DNA of 64,000 nucleotides, from contig NC_023753.2 of the NCBI RefSeq assembly GCF_000499845.2, positions 11,478,181 through 11,542,180 of the forward strand, written 5' to 3'. This document shows, piece by piece, positions 11,059-23,200 of the stretch. This DNA comes from Phaseolus vulgaris. Taxonomy: Eukaryota; Streptophyta; Magnoliopsida; Fabales; Fabaceae. The position numbers and the translations under genes were made by a program. Each line of letters begins with the position of its first letter. Positions within the stretch are counted from its first letter, which is position 1. The notes under the pieces were generated by a model. That model had not been told where the DNA came from. It ran no database searches and saw only the letters and a list, made by a program, of their open reading frames with translations.

Positions 11059-11171
11059 TGTAGGAACTAATTGAAGAAATAATAGAAGGCAAAAGGTTAT
11101 AGAAACTAATTGAACGTAATTGCACAAGATTGCAAAACTGCTGAACTGATTTTATTCATTTTGATTTACTT

Positions 11172-11222
<51 letters not shown>

Positions 11223-11343
11223 AGATTACAATTACTGGAAGCTATAAAATAAGAATACTAAGAAGCCTGTAAACTCATCATTAATGCAATAATAACGATA
11301 AAATCAGAATTAATAATAATAAAATTTAAATTAATAACCAACA
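11059..11343 (-). repeat. Copia-2 5' LTR
   Basis: 285 bp with termini TGTTGG...CCTACA on the minus strand. It is longer than its partner mainly because of a pure TA run at 11176-11219, absent from the other LTR, and the extra ~60 bp next to the primer binding site. Confidence 0.82.
11176..11219. repeat. (TA)n microsatellite
   Basis: About 22 TA units inside the copia-2 5' LTR. The other LTR has only about four units at the same place, so the expansion postdates insertion. Confidence 0.95.
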
Positions 11344-12533
11344 ATTATTTACAAATATTTGTTGTAGTATCTGAGTTTTTTGGTAAATGTTGTATCTTGA
11401 TATTCTTTGTACATATTGTGATAACTAATCCGACTATGATATTGTAGCCAAATTCTATAGTTCTTAATCTTGGTAGGATTTTTCTCAAAAATCCACAATT
11501 AGAATAAGCAAAAATATACATCATTATCTGCATTTGATTTGAAGCTATAATAAGCTAAGAAAATAGAAAAATAAATAATCTACAATTACCCTTTTGCATA
11601 GAAAAGTTAAGCTAAAATCTATGAACATGTTACATGAGATCAACTTATGTCCAAACTTCAAATATTTGATGTCCATAATGATTAATCTAAATGGACGAAC
11701 CATTGCCATTATTAGTTTATTAAAGATATTAGACTATTTCTTTAAGGTGTCAGATCTCTTTTACTATTGATAAGGATTCATATCCTTCTTCTTTTTTTTA
11801 TAATTTTCATGAACCATTTACAGTTATAGTGTAGGAATACATCAAATTATCCTTTGGTTGAATTTAAAGAGTATATGTATACTAAAACATTTAAGAGTGT
11901 TTTCTTCATATTATTTTTACATATTATTCAATTTAATTATTTTAATTAATTTTCTTGTTTTAAGATAAATTTTTATGTTGACGTTACAAGTCAATGAAAT
12001 GAAAACGTTGAACAAAATTATCATATGTGAGAATGCTTATAATAACTTTATTATATTTTATACATAATTGATAATATTTAAATTTTGATTAAATTAATAT
12101 ATATTTTATATTATAATTTAAATATTATTAATTATAATTATTATTTTTTATATATTGAATTTAGGTATTTGATCATGAAAGTGTTTCTCATAAAGAAAAA
12201 ATAAATTATCTACATCAACAATCATAATTAAAGAATGTTATTTAATTTTTCATTATAATTTTATGATTAAAAATAAATAATAATATTTCAATATATAGTT
12301 TCAACATGGACAACTTTTTTTTACATTATTTTAAATTGAAATTGTATAATTTATTTCTTTTATAAATATTAAATATCAAAATTTTAAATCTTTACATTTT
12401 TTTTTCAAAATTTATGAGCATTAAGATAAAAAAAACTAAAAAACATACAAGTAATGGAAATACATCAAAAACTCATTATTAACTTACAGGGGTTACAAAT
12501 CAAAAAATATGAGAGGTTATATAAAACTACAGA
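11344..12533. other. AT-rich intergenic DNA, no gene seen
   Basis: Low-complexity AT-rich sequence with short inverted AT tracts. I see no coding pattern, RNA gene or element ends in it. Confidence 0.6.
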
Positions 12534-13659
12534 CACTACAAGAAAACCTTCATTTAGCTTCCATTTTTTTGCGTGGGCCACTTGTGGACGGTACTCGCGT
12601 CGGCCAAATTGACTAAAAGCCCACGCAAAAATGAAATGGGACGCAAAGCAGACGCAGAAATGGATTTGAATTTTTTTTTTTTAAAAAAAGTCAGCTTGCG
12701 TCGGCCAAAGCCCACGCATAGGCGTTGGGTTGCGTCGGCCTCAGCCCACGCATATGCGTCGGTTTTGCGTCAGCCACAGCCCACGCATATGCGTCCGCTT
12801 GGCCCACGCATGTTTAGGATTTTAAAATTTAAATTTTTTTAATGTATATTTAATTCTTTATTATATTTATTTTAAAATTATTTCTTTAATGTTATAATAA
12901 ATTATTTAATTTATCAATTTTGAATATAAATTAGTTAAATTAAATTTATTAAATTAAATAAGTGTTTGATTTAAAATTAATTGAGTAAAAGAAAATATTT
13001 ATTTAAATTATTTAAATATTATATAAAATATTTTATACATAAATTTAAGAATATAAATTTAAAATGAAGTAATTAATTAATACAAATGGTAATGGATCTA
13101 TTTAAAAATAGAGAATAAACTTGATCTAAAAAAAATTTATTTGGTTTAAGAAAAAAAAATTAGATAAAACTTTTGATTAGTAATTTAAATAAATTTAAAT
13201 GTTATATGTGTGCAATTGATGAATGAAGTAGGATTTTTGTTTTGATATCCATTATAATTTTAAAGATGTTATTCTCATAAATGAAGCATAAGATCATCTT
13301 AAAGAATTAGCGAAAATGTATATGATACAAACATATTAAGACTAAGTGCGTGAGTAAGTAACTTATTCTTAATTGTTAGATTGATACAATATCCAAAGTG
13401 TTCCAAAGTTGACTACATGCTCTATAAATGTCATGGTTATACTTACTGAGTATGATATCGAAAAAACATTAATGTTTTCCAACTGAAGCACATAATAATG
13501 TCATAAGTTGTAAGTAACGAGATGACACGTATGCAATATTTCTTATAAGTGTGTTAATATAGTTTTCCAATGTACTAAATAATTGGTCTTTGACATAGTA
13601 ATTTTAATAGACTTAGTTCTTAATAAATGTAACATACTTAAGTAAGTTTCGACTGGGTG

Positions 13660-14047
13660 TGATATAGAATAAACTTAAAATCATGGAATAGAGTTCATGA
13701 TTACATTTTGGATTATAAGTTATGTACCGGTATGGGTGAGACCAACAGTTGGTCTCCCTGACCGGGACCCTCCTGGCTGTCCGAGACCTGGTGTACCTGA
13801 CAGAGACCAGTGGGAACCTGATCGGGACCTGAGAGACTTGACCGAGGCGAGAAGGACCCTAGTCAAGCACCCAGCACGAAGACAAAGACTTCAATAGTTT
13901 TCTAGGTCTCATCTCCTTAGCAGGAACAAGTTAATAACCCTAGTCCATTGTCAATTTAAGAAATATGATTCATTTCGTGATAATTATAGAATTAACTTAG
14001 AATCATGGAATATAGTTCATTATTAGATTTTGAATTATAAGTTAGAA
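13660..14047. repeat. GC-rich island between ~58-bp imperfect direct repeats
   Basis: A unit with AATCATGGAATAGAGTTCAT at 13668-13725 recurs in diverged form at 13990-14047. Between them, 13735-13875 is a GC-rich block with repeated GACCGGGACC-like and GAGACC motifs. It contrasts sharply with the AT-rich surroundings. No protein pattern is convincing. Confidence 0.6.
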
Positions 14048-14149
14048 GGGATGATGAGGGTATCGTGAGCAATATTAATAATAGGGTTCATTGATATTTG
14101 TGGTAGTAGATGTTATGTGACATAAAAATTATACTTATTTTAGTTTTTG

Positions 14150-14840
14150 TATAAATTAAATTTTTTTATTGGTGTATAAATTAAATAAAGTTTTTTTTAC
14201 AATTTAAATTAATTTTATGTTGTAGAAATTAAATTAAATTATTTATATAAATTAAAGTAAATTTTTATTGTCTAAATTAAATTAAATATTTTTTGTATAA
14301 ATTAAATAATGTTTTTTACAATTTAAATTAATTTTATGTTGTAGAAATTAAAATAAATTATTTTATATAAAAAAAGTAAATTTTTATTGTCTAAATTAAA
14401 TAAAATATTTTTATATAAATTAAATATAAATTAAATAATTTTTTTTACAATTTAAATTAATTTTATGTTGTAGAGATTAAAATAAATAATTTTATATAAA
14501 TAAAAGTAAATTTTTATTGTCTAAATTAAATTAAATATTTTTATATAAATTAAATAATTTTTTTTACAATTTAATTTAATTTTATGTTGTATAAATTAAA
14601 AAAATTATTTTATATAAATAAAAGTAAATTTTTATTGTCTAAATTAAATTAAATATTTTTGTATAAATTAAATATAAATTAAATAATTTTTTTTACAATT
14701 TAAATTAATTTTATGTTGTAGAAATTAAAATAAATTATTTTATGTAAATAAAAGTAAATTTTTATTGTATAATTAAATTAAATATTTTTATGTATAAATT
14801 TAATTAATTTTTGTATTGTATATTAAATTAAATTGTTTTT
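14150..14840. repeat. AT-rich minisatellite, alternating 119/129-bp units
   Basis: Five tandem units recognised by TTTTATGTTGTA at 14213, 14332, 14461, 14580 and 14709. Spacings are 119, 129, 119 and 129 bp. The longer units contain an extra AAATTAAATAT-like segment. It lies inside CACTA-E and has no coding potential. Confidence 0.85.
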
Positions 14841-14964
14841 TATAAATTAATCAAAGTTTTTGTTGTATAATAAATTATTTTTTTTTATATTAAATTATTT
14901 TTTTTGCTATATAAAAAGAATTTAATTTATTTTTTAAAAATTAAATTGATTTTAAATATTTTAA

Positions 14965-14994
14965 AGTATGCGTCGGACCTGACCGACGCATACT
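14965..14994. promoter_or_regulatory. Perfect 12-bp inverted repeat beside a TATA box
   Basis: AGTATGCGTCGG, a 6-base spacer, then CCGACGCATACT. The core GCGTCGG is the same motif as in the CACTA-E subterminal arrays. It lies about 7 bp before TTATATAAAA, a likely TATA box. It could be an internal transposase-binding site acting on the promoter; that role is inferred. Confidence 0.6.
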
Positions 14995-14998
14995 GGGA

Positions 14999-15365
14999 TT
15001 ATATAAAAAAAAAATTGGTTCCCGGTTTTCCAACAGTCCCAATTGAAACCCTAACATTCACTCTTCCCTTCGCGTCTCCCTCTTCACTCCTCCGCCTCAA
15101 CTCTCATCGTTCAGCGTCTCTCTCCTCCCTCCGCTGCCTCAGCTCTCGATCGTTCAGCGTCGCCCTCCTCCGCGTCATGTATAGGTCTCCCTCCTCCGCG
15201 TCCAGGTCTCCCTGCTCCGCATCGCTGTCCTCCGCGTCCAGTCGCGTCGCCCTCCTCCGCGTCCAGTTCTGCCTCTGCGTCCAGCTCTGACTCCGCGGCC
15301 GTCACTCCTCCTCCGCTACGTAGCTTCGTCCGCCTGCCTAGTCTCCTACTCAGGTTCAGATTTGA
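14999..15365 (+). other. Promoter and GC-rich leader remnant of CACTA-E
   Basis: A TATA-like TTATATAAAA at 14999 is followed by an AACCCTAACATTCACTCTTCC leader-like start and then ~270 bp rich in CTCCGCGTC-type repeats. A possible intron donor (CAG|GTTCAG) lies near 15353. Open frames on both strands here only reflect the lack of stops in CT-rich repeats. The layout resembles the first exon and GC-rich control region known from maize En/Spm. I infer that it is the 5' leader of a lost transposase gene. Confidence 0.5.
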
Positions 15366-17464
15366 GTATTTTTTATTTGGATTATTGAACTAATTTTTGA
15401 GTTGGATTATTGAGTTGTGGTTGTTGGTATTATTGATTTTACTTGTGAGTTCTGTTTTGAGTTTGAGTTTATGTCCGAGTTTTGTCCTGTATTGTGTATG
15501 TTGTGTTGTCGCGCCTTTATATGAGCCTCGTGCAGTTTCTCAACGGCGTTCAATTTCATCTTTCCTATTTTGAATTTGGATTCATCCACTTTTATTGTAC
15601 TGAACAATTGTTGTAAATAATTCTTTTGTTAAGCCACTGGTTAAAATTATTAAACAAATCTCGTCAATGAAACTTAATTATTCTACCAAATATTTTGTGT
15701 TCAGTTCTTTTTTTTTTCTTATAATAATTGATAGTGCAATGTTTAATCAAATAGAAAAATACCATCTCGTTTTTGTCTTCGGATATTTGTGTACAGATAC
15801 ATATTGCCTGTTTAGGGTTTTTTTCTTTTCTCTTTCTTTACAACAAAACTTGATCATTCATATAGTTTTGCATACGCCTTTTTGAAGTCATTTGTTATCA
15901 AAGTTGACAACTTTATTTTGAATTGAAATCAAACTGTAAGTAAGGCTAACTTCCAGCAGAGACAAGTAAAGTAAGGCTAATGTAATGGTTTAAATAATTT
16001 AAATTTTTATTTATTTAGAATTTTTAATAATTATGAAGTTTTTAATTTTTGTAGTGTTGAAAAAAAAATATTGATGATGCAAGAATAAAGTTCATTTAGT
16101 GATGTGAGTGTTTAAATGAAATAGGGTCGGAGAGAGTAAAAAAAATTGGGCAGCATAGCCGACGCAAACACCATATTTATCTTATGCGTCCGTTTGGTCC
16201 ACGCATAAGCCGTCGCATATGCGCCATTTTGCGTCCGCTCAATTTCTGCGTTTTGCGTCCACTTTGCGTGGGCTAGGCTGACGCAATGTGCGTCCAACAT
16301 AGTGGCCCACGCTATTTTTAATTTGCTTCCAGCCTTTTCTCGTGGGATGCCCAGCGAACGCAAAACCGACGCATAAACGTCCGTTTTCAATGTTTTGCGT
16401 CCGTTTTTGACCCACTCTAATAAGTGGTTTTCTTGTAGTGAGAAAAATAATAGAGGTTATAAACCTCAATAAAATAAATACGAAGATAAATTTTGATATT
16501 CTAAATACTAGTAAAATTTGTTAGTAATTCATTCGTTAGCATTTATTAGCCAGAAACATAAATTACAAACATGAGACTTAACTAGAGCTAAAAACATAAA
16601 AAAAATATCAAATATAACTCACCTAAATACATTTTTTCTTAGGGTGACTTTCCGCCTACATCTTCCAATGCTTAACTTGAGTGGGTTAAATGAAAAAGTG
16701 CTTTCACTAGTGCAAAATAAAGAAAATAATGCTTTTTTATTTAGTGCAACTTTGCACTTAAACGCATTCGTAAAAAACGCGGTGATATTTTTTAAATTAA
16801 TTTGATTTACAAATGCGGCTATTTGTATAGCCATATTTGTAAATCAAAACGCTTGATTTACAAATGAGGTTTTTACATTTAGCTACATTTGTAAATCCTT
16901 TTTACCCTAAATTTCTTTAGCGCACCACACACTTTCGTAGTTTCTTTTTCTTCTTGTCTCTCGTTTGCACTGTTCTTGCAATGGCGTAAGAAGTTCATCT
17001 CTTTTTCTGCATCTTCATTATAAGTTTGTAAGTTTCTTGAATCGCTTTCTTCCTCTCCATCTTTACAAATGTACGTTTTATAATTTTTTTTCGTTTCCTT
17101 ATATTTCTTTTTTATCCTTGCATTGGTGGTCGAAGATACAGTTCCATTGGCTGCTCCGTCGCTGTTCCGCCACCGCTTCCGCTGCTGCCGCTGTTGTTGG
17201 CGCTTCACTGCCACTCTTCACCATCAACATTGGTTCACACACAAGGTTGTTGTGCTGTTTTAATTTTTTTGAATTTTTCTTTAATTTTTTGAATTTATTT
17301 TTTTATGTATTATAATTTGTATATTTTAAATTTTATATTATTTAGTATTTATTATATTTTGAATTTGTATGTTTTTTTATGTATTATAATTTGTATTTTT
17401 AAAATTTATATTATTTAGTAGTTAGTTGTTACTTTATATGTTATCTTTGGTTCCGGTATTGAGT

Positions 17465-17485
17465 CCGGGGGTGTTCGACCCTCGG
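17465..17485 (+). promoter_or_regulatory. Conserved leader stem-loop of CACTA-B
   Basis: CCGGGGGT-GTTCG-ACCCTCGG can pair over 8 bp with one G:U. The same structure occurs upstream of the transposase start in A and C, with changed but still mostly pairing bases. See the related finding. Confidence 0.6.
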
Positions 17486-17540
17486 CAATCGCGTGAGATA
17501 GAACACTGATTGAAAAATCCTAACCATTCTGGAATATATA

Positions 17541-20200
17541 ATAGATCGAAATTGGATGAATTATGTTCGTATAAGTGACAAGTACGAAAAAGGAGTAGAA
17601 GAATTTATACAATTTGCACAACGTAACGCGATTAATAGTGGTCATGATGGAGCAAAGATTAGGTGTCTGTGCGTTAACTGTTTGAATGGAAGGATACTGG
17701 ATGTTAATATAATGAGGGAGCACCTGCTATGTGATGGATTTCTTCGATCTTATACAACTTGGACATGGCATGATGAATTATTAAATTTACCACGTGTTTC
17801 TGTAACTGAAGAATACGTGAGGTCCACCATGGATGAAGCAGTACACGATGATGTAGATGATGATCGATTGGAGGACATGATTCATGATGTAGGAGTTGAG
17901 TCTTTTGCAAAAGCGCATGGATATGGAAGTATGTCAAGCGATGCAGAGACTTCATTGTATCCTGGATAAACTAACTTCACACGGTTGTCAGCGGTGTTAA
18001 GATTGATGAATTTGAAGGCAATAAATGGATGGACTGATAAAAGCTTCACGGAATTGCTTCAGTTGTTGAAGGATATGCTTCCAGAGAGAAATACTCTACC
18101 TAATCGTAATTATGAGGCCAAAAAGATTCTTTGTCCAATGGGTATGGAGTATAAAAAGATACATGCATGTCGTAATGATTGTATATTATATCGGAAAGAT
18201 TTTGAATTGTTGAAAAGTTGTCCGAGGTGTGGGTTATCACGTTATAAGTTGAAACAAAAAGATGATGATACTATTGAAGGTATAGAAAAGCATGGTCCCC
18301 CAATGAAGGTTATGTGGTATCTTCCCATCATTCCAAGGATGAAGCGTTTGTTTACAAACCCTAACGATGCTAAGAATCTTAGATGGCATGTAGACGAGAG
18401 GAAATGTGATGGCATGTACCGACATCTAGCTGATTCTATTCAATGGATGAAATTTGATGATGAGTTTCCAGAGTTTGGTAAAGAATCAAGAAATATCCGT
18501 CTTGGTTTAGCTACAAACTATTCGTTTGGTAATATGAGTACAAATCACAGTTCATGGTCTGTTTTACTAGTTATTTACAACTTACCTCCTGGATTATGCA
18601 TGAAGCGAAAATACATGATGTTGTCTATGATGATATCCGGTTCGAAACAGCCATGGAATGATATTGATGTTTATCTAACTCCCCTAATTGAAAATTTGAA
18701 GTTAATGTGGGACCAGGGTGTTGAAGTATTTGACGGATTTGTTAATGAAACTTTCAAGCATCATGCCATGTTATTTTGTACCATCAATGACTTTCTAGCA
18801 TATGGTAACTTATCAGGTTATAGTGTTAAGGGTCATAAAGCATGTCCAATATGCGAAGAAGACACTGCTTCTCAACAATTGAAACATGGAAGGAAGACAA
18901 TATATCTTCGGCATCGGAGGTTTCTTAGAAGTCATCATCCTTACCGGAGGTTGAAAAATGCCTTTAATGGACACCAAGAGGCTAGTGGTCCACCAACTAC
19001 ATTAACTGATGTTGAGGTTTACGAAAAGGTAAATAACATAGACCACACCTTCGGTAAGTAAAAAAAAAAGTCATCTGTGACAAACATTTGGAAGAAGAAA
19101 TCAATCTTCTTTGATATTCTGTACTGGTCGAGGTTAGAAGTCAGACATTGTATAGATGTAATGCATTTTGAGAAGAATGTGTATGATAGCTTAATTGGTA
19201 CACTTCTTAACATTAACGGGAAGACGAAGGATGGTCTAAATGCTCGTTTAGATTTGATTGAGATGAACATACGAGGTGAGTTGGCACCCATAGAAATGGG
19301 TAAGCGTACATATTTGCCCCCAACCTGTTACACAATGTCAAAAGATGAAAAAAATTAGTTTTTGTCAATGTCTAAAGGGCGTGAAAGTGCCACAAGGACA
19401 TTCCTCAAATGTGAAGAGCCTAGTGTCAATGCAAGATTAGAAGTTAATTGGGTTGAAGTCTCATGACAAGCAGAGAAATAGGTCTTGATGGAACATAATA
19501 GAACTTTCATTTTTTGGTTTAAGGCGAGGTGTTGAAGGATTCAATGGAATCAGAGACCTTGACCTGGTTGGCTATTGGATTGAAATTTGAAGTCATCTCA
19601 TGTACAACGTACGAAGTGAATAATTGTATATTTTACACGAAGTTTATGGATGAAAAGAGTACAGTTCAAAATTCTGGTGTTACTCTTGAAGCCGAGTCAA
19701 TGCAGTTTTCGACTTCGAAAGATACAAATCCAGTACTTGGATCAATGGCATACTATGGGTTTATAGAAGAGATATGGGAGGTTGACTACACTAAGTTTTT
19801 CGTTCCAGTTTTCAAGTGTAAATGGGTTGACAATAAAAGTGGGGTTAAAATTGATGAATCAAGATTCACACTAGTGGACTTTCGAAAGATAGGGTATCGA
19901 GATGAGCCATTTATAATGGTTCAACAAGCATCTCAGGTTTTCTATGTGAAAGATCCTACGTTAGAACATTGGTATGTCGTTTTACACGGGAAAAAACAAG
20001 GGGAGGCCATAGATGATATTGAAAATGGTGACCCCCGTTCATTCACACCAATGATAATTAATAAAGATGACGATGTACATGCAACCCTCACAGTGAAGGA
20101 ATTTACATATGAACAATCAACCTACATGCAACCCATAAATAAGCATTTAGAATTTTATGTATTATTTTTATATGATTTTAATTCGATGCAGATTAACTAA
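17541..20200 (+). pseudogene. CACTA-B TNPD-like transposase pseudogene
   Basis: At the position of the start codon of relatives A and C, B reads ATA GAT CGA AAT TGG, so the start is lost. The transposase-associated domain follows (GVEEFIQFAQRNAI, CVNCLNGRILD). The TNP2 core (Transposase_21-type) spans about 17985-19358 with CPRCGLSRYK, WYLPIIPRMKRLF, YNLPPGLCMKRKYMM, INDFLAYGNLSGYSVKGHKACP and DVMHFEKNVYDSLIGTLLNI. In-frame stops lie at 17967-17969 and 19059-19061, and a frameshift follows a poly-A run near 19350. About 590 bp present in CACTA-C (the DUF4218-like region) is missing after LIGLKSHD (about 19463). The C-terminal DUF4216-like part (KWVDNKSGVKIDESRF, FRKIGY) is at 19529-20200. Confidence 0.88.
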
Positions 20201-20230
20201 TGTTTGTTACCTACTTTTTTTAACAGAGAT

Positions 20231-23200
20231 ATGGATGATGATCAGACTCCAATCAGACCTCGATTCGGTCGAGGCAGCAGAGGACCTACTAGATTGAAGC
20301 GTCTCGCATTGAAACGTGTTGCTGGTGAGAAGACACGTGTTGACATTGACGTCAACACTGGAGTGGCTTTTGGTTCTAAAGCAGATCAATGTATGAGCTA
20401 TCTTTGGAGTTGTTTCTCGTGAGAGGCTCTCCATTTTGATTAATTCATGGGATGAGGTGTCAGAGGTCGATCAGAACATGATCTGGGAGGAAAATCCATG
20501 TTTAAAGTACAAACATATTGATGAAGAGACATGGCGTCTTTTTAAAGAAAACCGTGAAAATGTGGCTTGGATGGTAAGTGAAGTAACTTAACTATTTTTA
20601 TTTATATAACATTAATAAGTTTATCTTATTTAATTCACTTTGTTTATTTCAATTATGACAGGATCGTCGGAAGAAAGCTCAAGAGATAGCTTTGAAGAAT
20701 GTTACCCCGCACGTACTCTCTCATTCGGGGTATCGAAAACTTGAGCAATCACTGATGGTGGAAAAGGAGAAATCTAGACAGAGGATGTCGTATGAGAATG
20801 TGGAAACAGAGGGCTCCTCCATCATCACCTTTTCGCCTTGTAAAATGGAAGAGGGCCGAGTTAAAAATTCGGGTGCACCAAGTTTTGAGCAATCTAGGAT
20901 CATTATCGAAAAAATTGTAAGTTATTTTTAGTTTTTTTTTTTCATTTATTTTAAAGCATTAATTATATTTAAAACTGATATGATTTTTTTCTCTTGTAGG
21001 ATTCCTTGGAATCCCAAGGTAATTTTGTTCCTGAAGGTCGTCATGGTATCCTGGTTGAAGCAATTGGATTACGGATAATTTGTTCATACCTCCTAATGGT
21101 TGTCACCATTTAAGAGGTCTTTTTCCAAAACATCACATCATTCCCAAAAATTTTTTTCCAACTTGGTCGATTTATAGAACCTCCTTTTCTGAAATCCCAT
21201 TATTTACAAATGCCAAGTCATGTTTACATTTTTCTTCCACTTTTAATTGTAAAACTAAACTGACTTTGTTATATGCAGGGATTCAGAATTCGTGGACGAA
21301 TTCTCTCCAACTCGAGGAGTATGATGAGAATCAAATAAAGGAGGCTTTTATTAATGGAGGAAGAGGACATCCACCCTCACATTTGAAGTTCTTCCTTCTA
21401 GTCTTCTCAAAATTAAAAGAAGACATAAAATAAAGATGAGCCCAAAGCCCAAAGCCCAAGCCCAAGCCCAAGAAGGCCAAAGCCCAAAGAGCCCAAGTCC
21501 ATCCCATGAGGGGCAAGGCCAAGCTTTGAAATACTCTTGTATAGTTTTAGGAGGTGTGGTTATTAAATAAAGGAGTGTGAAAATGTAAAATAAAGTCACA
21601 TTATCCATGTGACTTAGGAGAGTGGTGTAGGTGTAGTTTTTGGGAGGTGTCATAGTAGAAAAAGGTCACACCTCCCATGTGACTTGTTTTTGGTGGGAAT
21701 TTCAAATGAGTTTATTTGAAATTTCCCACCTATTTTTTCAGCACCATAGGCTATAAATAGAGGTGCTTCCTTTGTAAAATTCAGATTGGAATTAATCTAA
21801 GAAAACTCTACTCAAATTTTGAGTGATCATTGGAGAGCTTTTGAGCCTTCTTCTCTAGTCTTATCTTGATGGATCCATGGAGTCCTCAAGTGGCGGCAAC
21901 ACTCTCATCTAGGAGCATTCCACACTTCTAGTGGCGAGATAATCCATCATTCTTCCATCTTCATGAGCAATTCTTCTCTCCTTCCTTTCTCCTCTTTCAA
22001 TTGTTTTTGTTAGCTTGTGTTCTTGATTTTTGGTTTGGTGTTCTTGCTGTTTTTATGAGTTTTTGGTTCGGCAGTTTTATAATTCTGTCCATTCATCTTG
22101 TTCCTTTGTTTTTCTAGCTCTTTTGTTCGGTTCAATTCATTCCTTAAGTAATATGTTCGGTGCAATTGCTTTTTCTTCCACTTTAATCGGTTCAATTTGA
22201 CTATAATTGGAACATCCAAATGAGTTTGGGATTTGGTACTAGATTTTGGTGAGTTCTTGTCTTAGAACAATGATCCAACTCTAAGAAAAGTGCCTCTATA
22301 ATGTCCAACTCAAGGTGATTCCTAAGAAGGTCAAGAACCTTTCTCTATGAGGCTATTGGAATCACATCAGATGACCTGAGCACTATTGTCGTGTTCATGC
22401 AGCTGGACAATGGGTTGTAATTAAACTATATTTTGGAGTTTCACAACAGTAGTCATCCTCCTCCCCCAAAGAGAGCGAAGCTCAAATGAAGACTAAGATA
22501 CGTGAAGAATTAATGGAGGAGATGAGAAAGGAGACTGATCGGATGCGGCTAGAGATGAGAAAGGAGAATGATCGAATGCGACATGAGTTTCTATCGCAAC
22601 TACTTTGTGCTGAGCCGATTCAACCCCTTGTTAGTCCCAGTCCCAAGAGCACAAAGGGGAGTTGTGCGGCTCCTACAACATCAGGGGATGATATCATTGG
22701 GCAGACGAGGGAGTGTGAGATACTGGTAGCGGCCGACAAGCTTCCTCAGGTGGTGGCCCTTGGAAAAGTCTATGAAGAGGCCACCACCTTACATAATGTT
22801 CCTCTCTCCCTGATGTGGCGAAGGTAACAGTTGAAAAAGTACGAGTACTTGATGCTCGTGTTCCACTACTTTCAGATGAGATAACCACTATGGTCGATGC
22901 ATTCCAGACATTCGTTGCCTGACCCAGACATCACATTCGATTTATGCCACAACCTCATGTAGTAATTTCATTTCATTATATTAATTTATATTTGTATTTA
23001 TATTTATATATTACATATAATTTAATACAAATGTTCTTTATTTTGTAGAAACCTCTTCGGAAACCAAGTCCGGAGAAGAAGCATGAGGTTCCAGTTGACG
23101 ATCCTATAGCTTCCTTAGGTCTAGTTGCTAGTCAGATTGGTCATCAACCTTTTGAAGTTCTGTGGGATGATACGTTTTTTCAAATAAACATTGAACTATC

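Larger units (their letters stand above)
7896..11343 (-). mobile_element. Copia-2, defective Ty1/copia LTR retrotransposon
   Basis: A minus-strand element with two related LTRs (right 11059-11343, left about 7896-8106), a tRNA-Met-type primer binding site and a polypurine tract next to the LTRs in the correct order. The coding region runs gag, zinc knuckle, protease, integrase, RNase H. The RT domain is missing by internal deletion. The outer ~60 bp of the left LTR do not match the right one, so the element end at about 7896 is truncated or rearranged and no target duplication could be found. Confidence 0.88.
12534..16440. mobile_element. CACTA-E, non-autonomous CACTA element
   Basis: The ends are CACTACAAGAAAACC (12534) and GGTTTTCTTGTAGTG (16440), a perfect 15-bp terminal inverted repeat of the standard plant CACTA type. 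A 3-bp target duplication AGA flanks it (12531-12533, 16441-16443). Subterminal regions (12565-12815 and 16155-16410) are packed with short repeats of GCGTCGGCC, CCCACGCATA and GCGTCCG in both orientations, the expected transposase binding arrays. No transposase motif was found inside. The interior holds a GC-rich island between direct repeats, an AT-rich minisatellite and a promoter-plus-leader-like block. Movement would depend on a relative elsewhere. Confidence 0.93.

Noticed and set aside
14904..15305. Open frames on both strands in the CT-rich block
   Set aside because: They consist of S, L, R or A, E, G repeats produced by CTCCGCGTC repetition, overlap each other, and show no family pattern.
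17465..17485. Resemblance of GTTCGACCC to a tRNA B box
   Set aside because: No acceptor stem, D arm or A box at the right distance, and the C copies change the core to GTCCGACCT.
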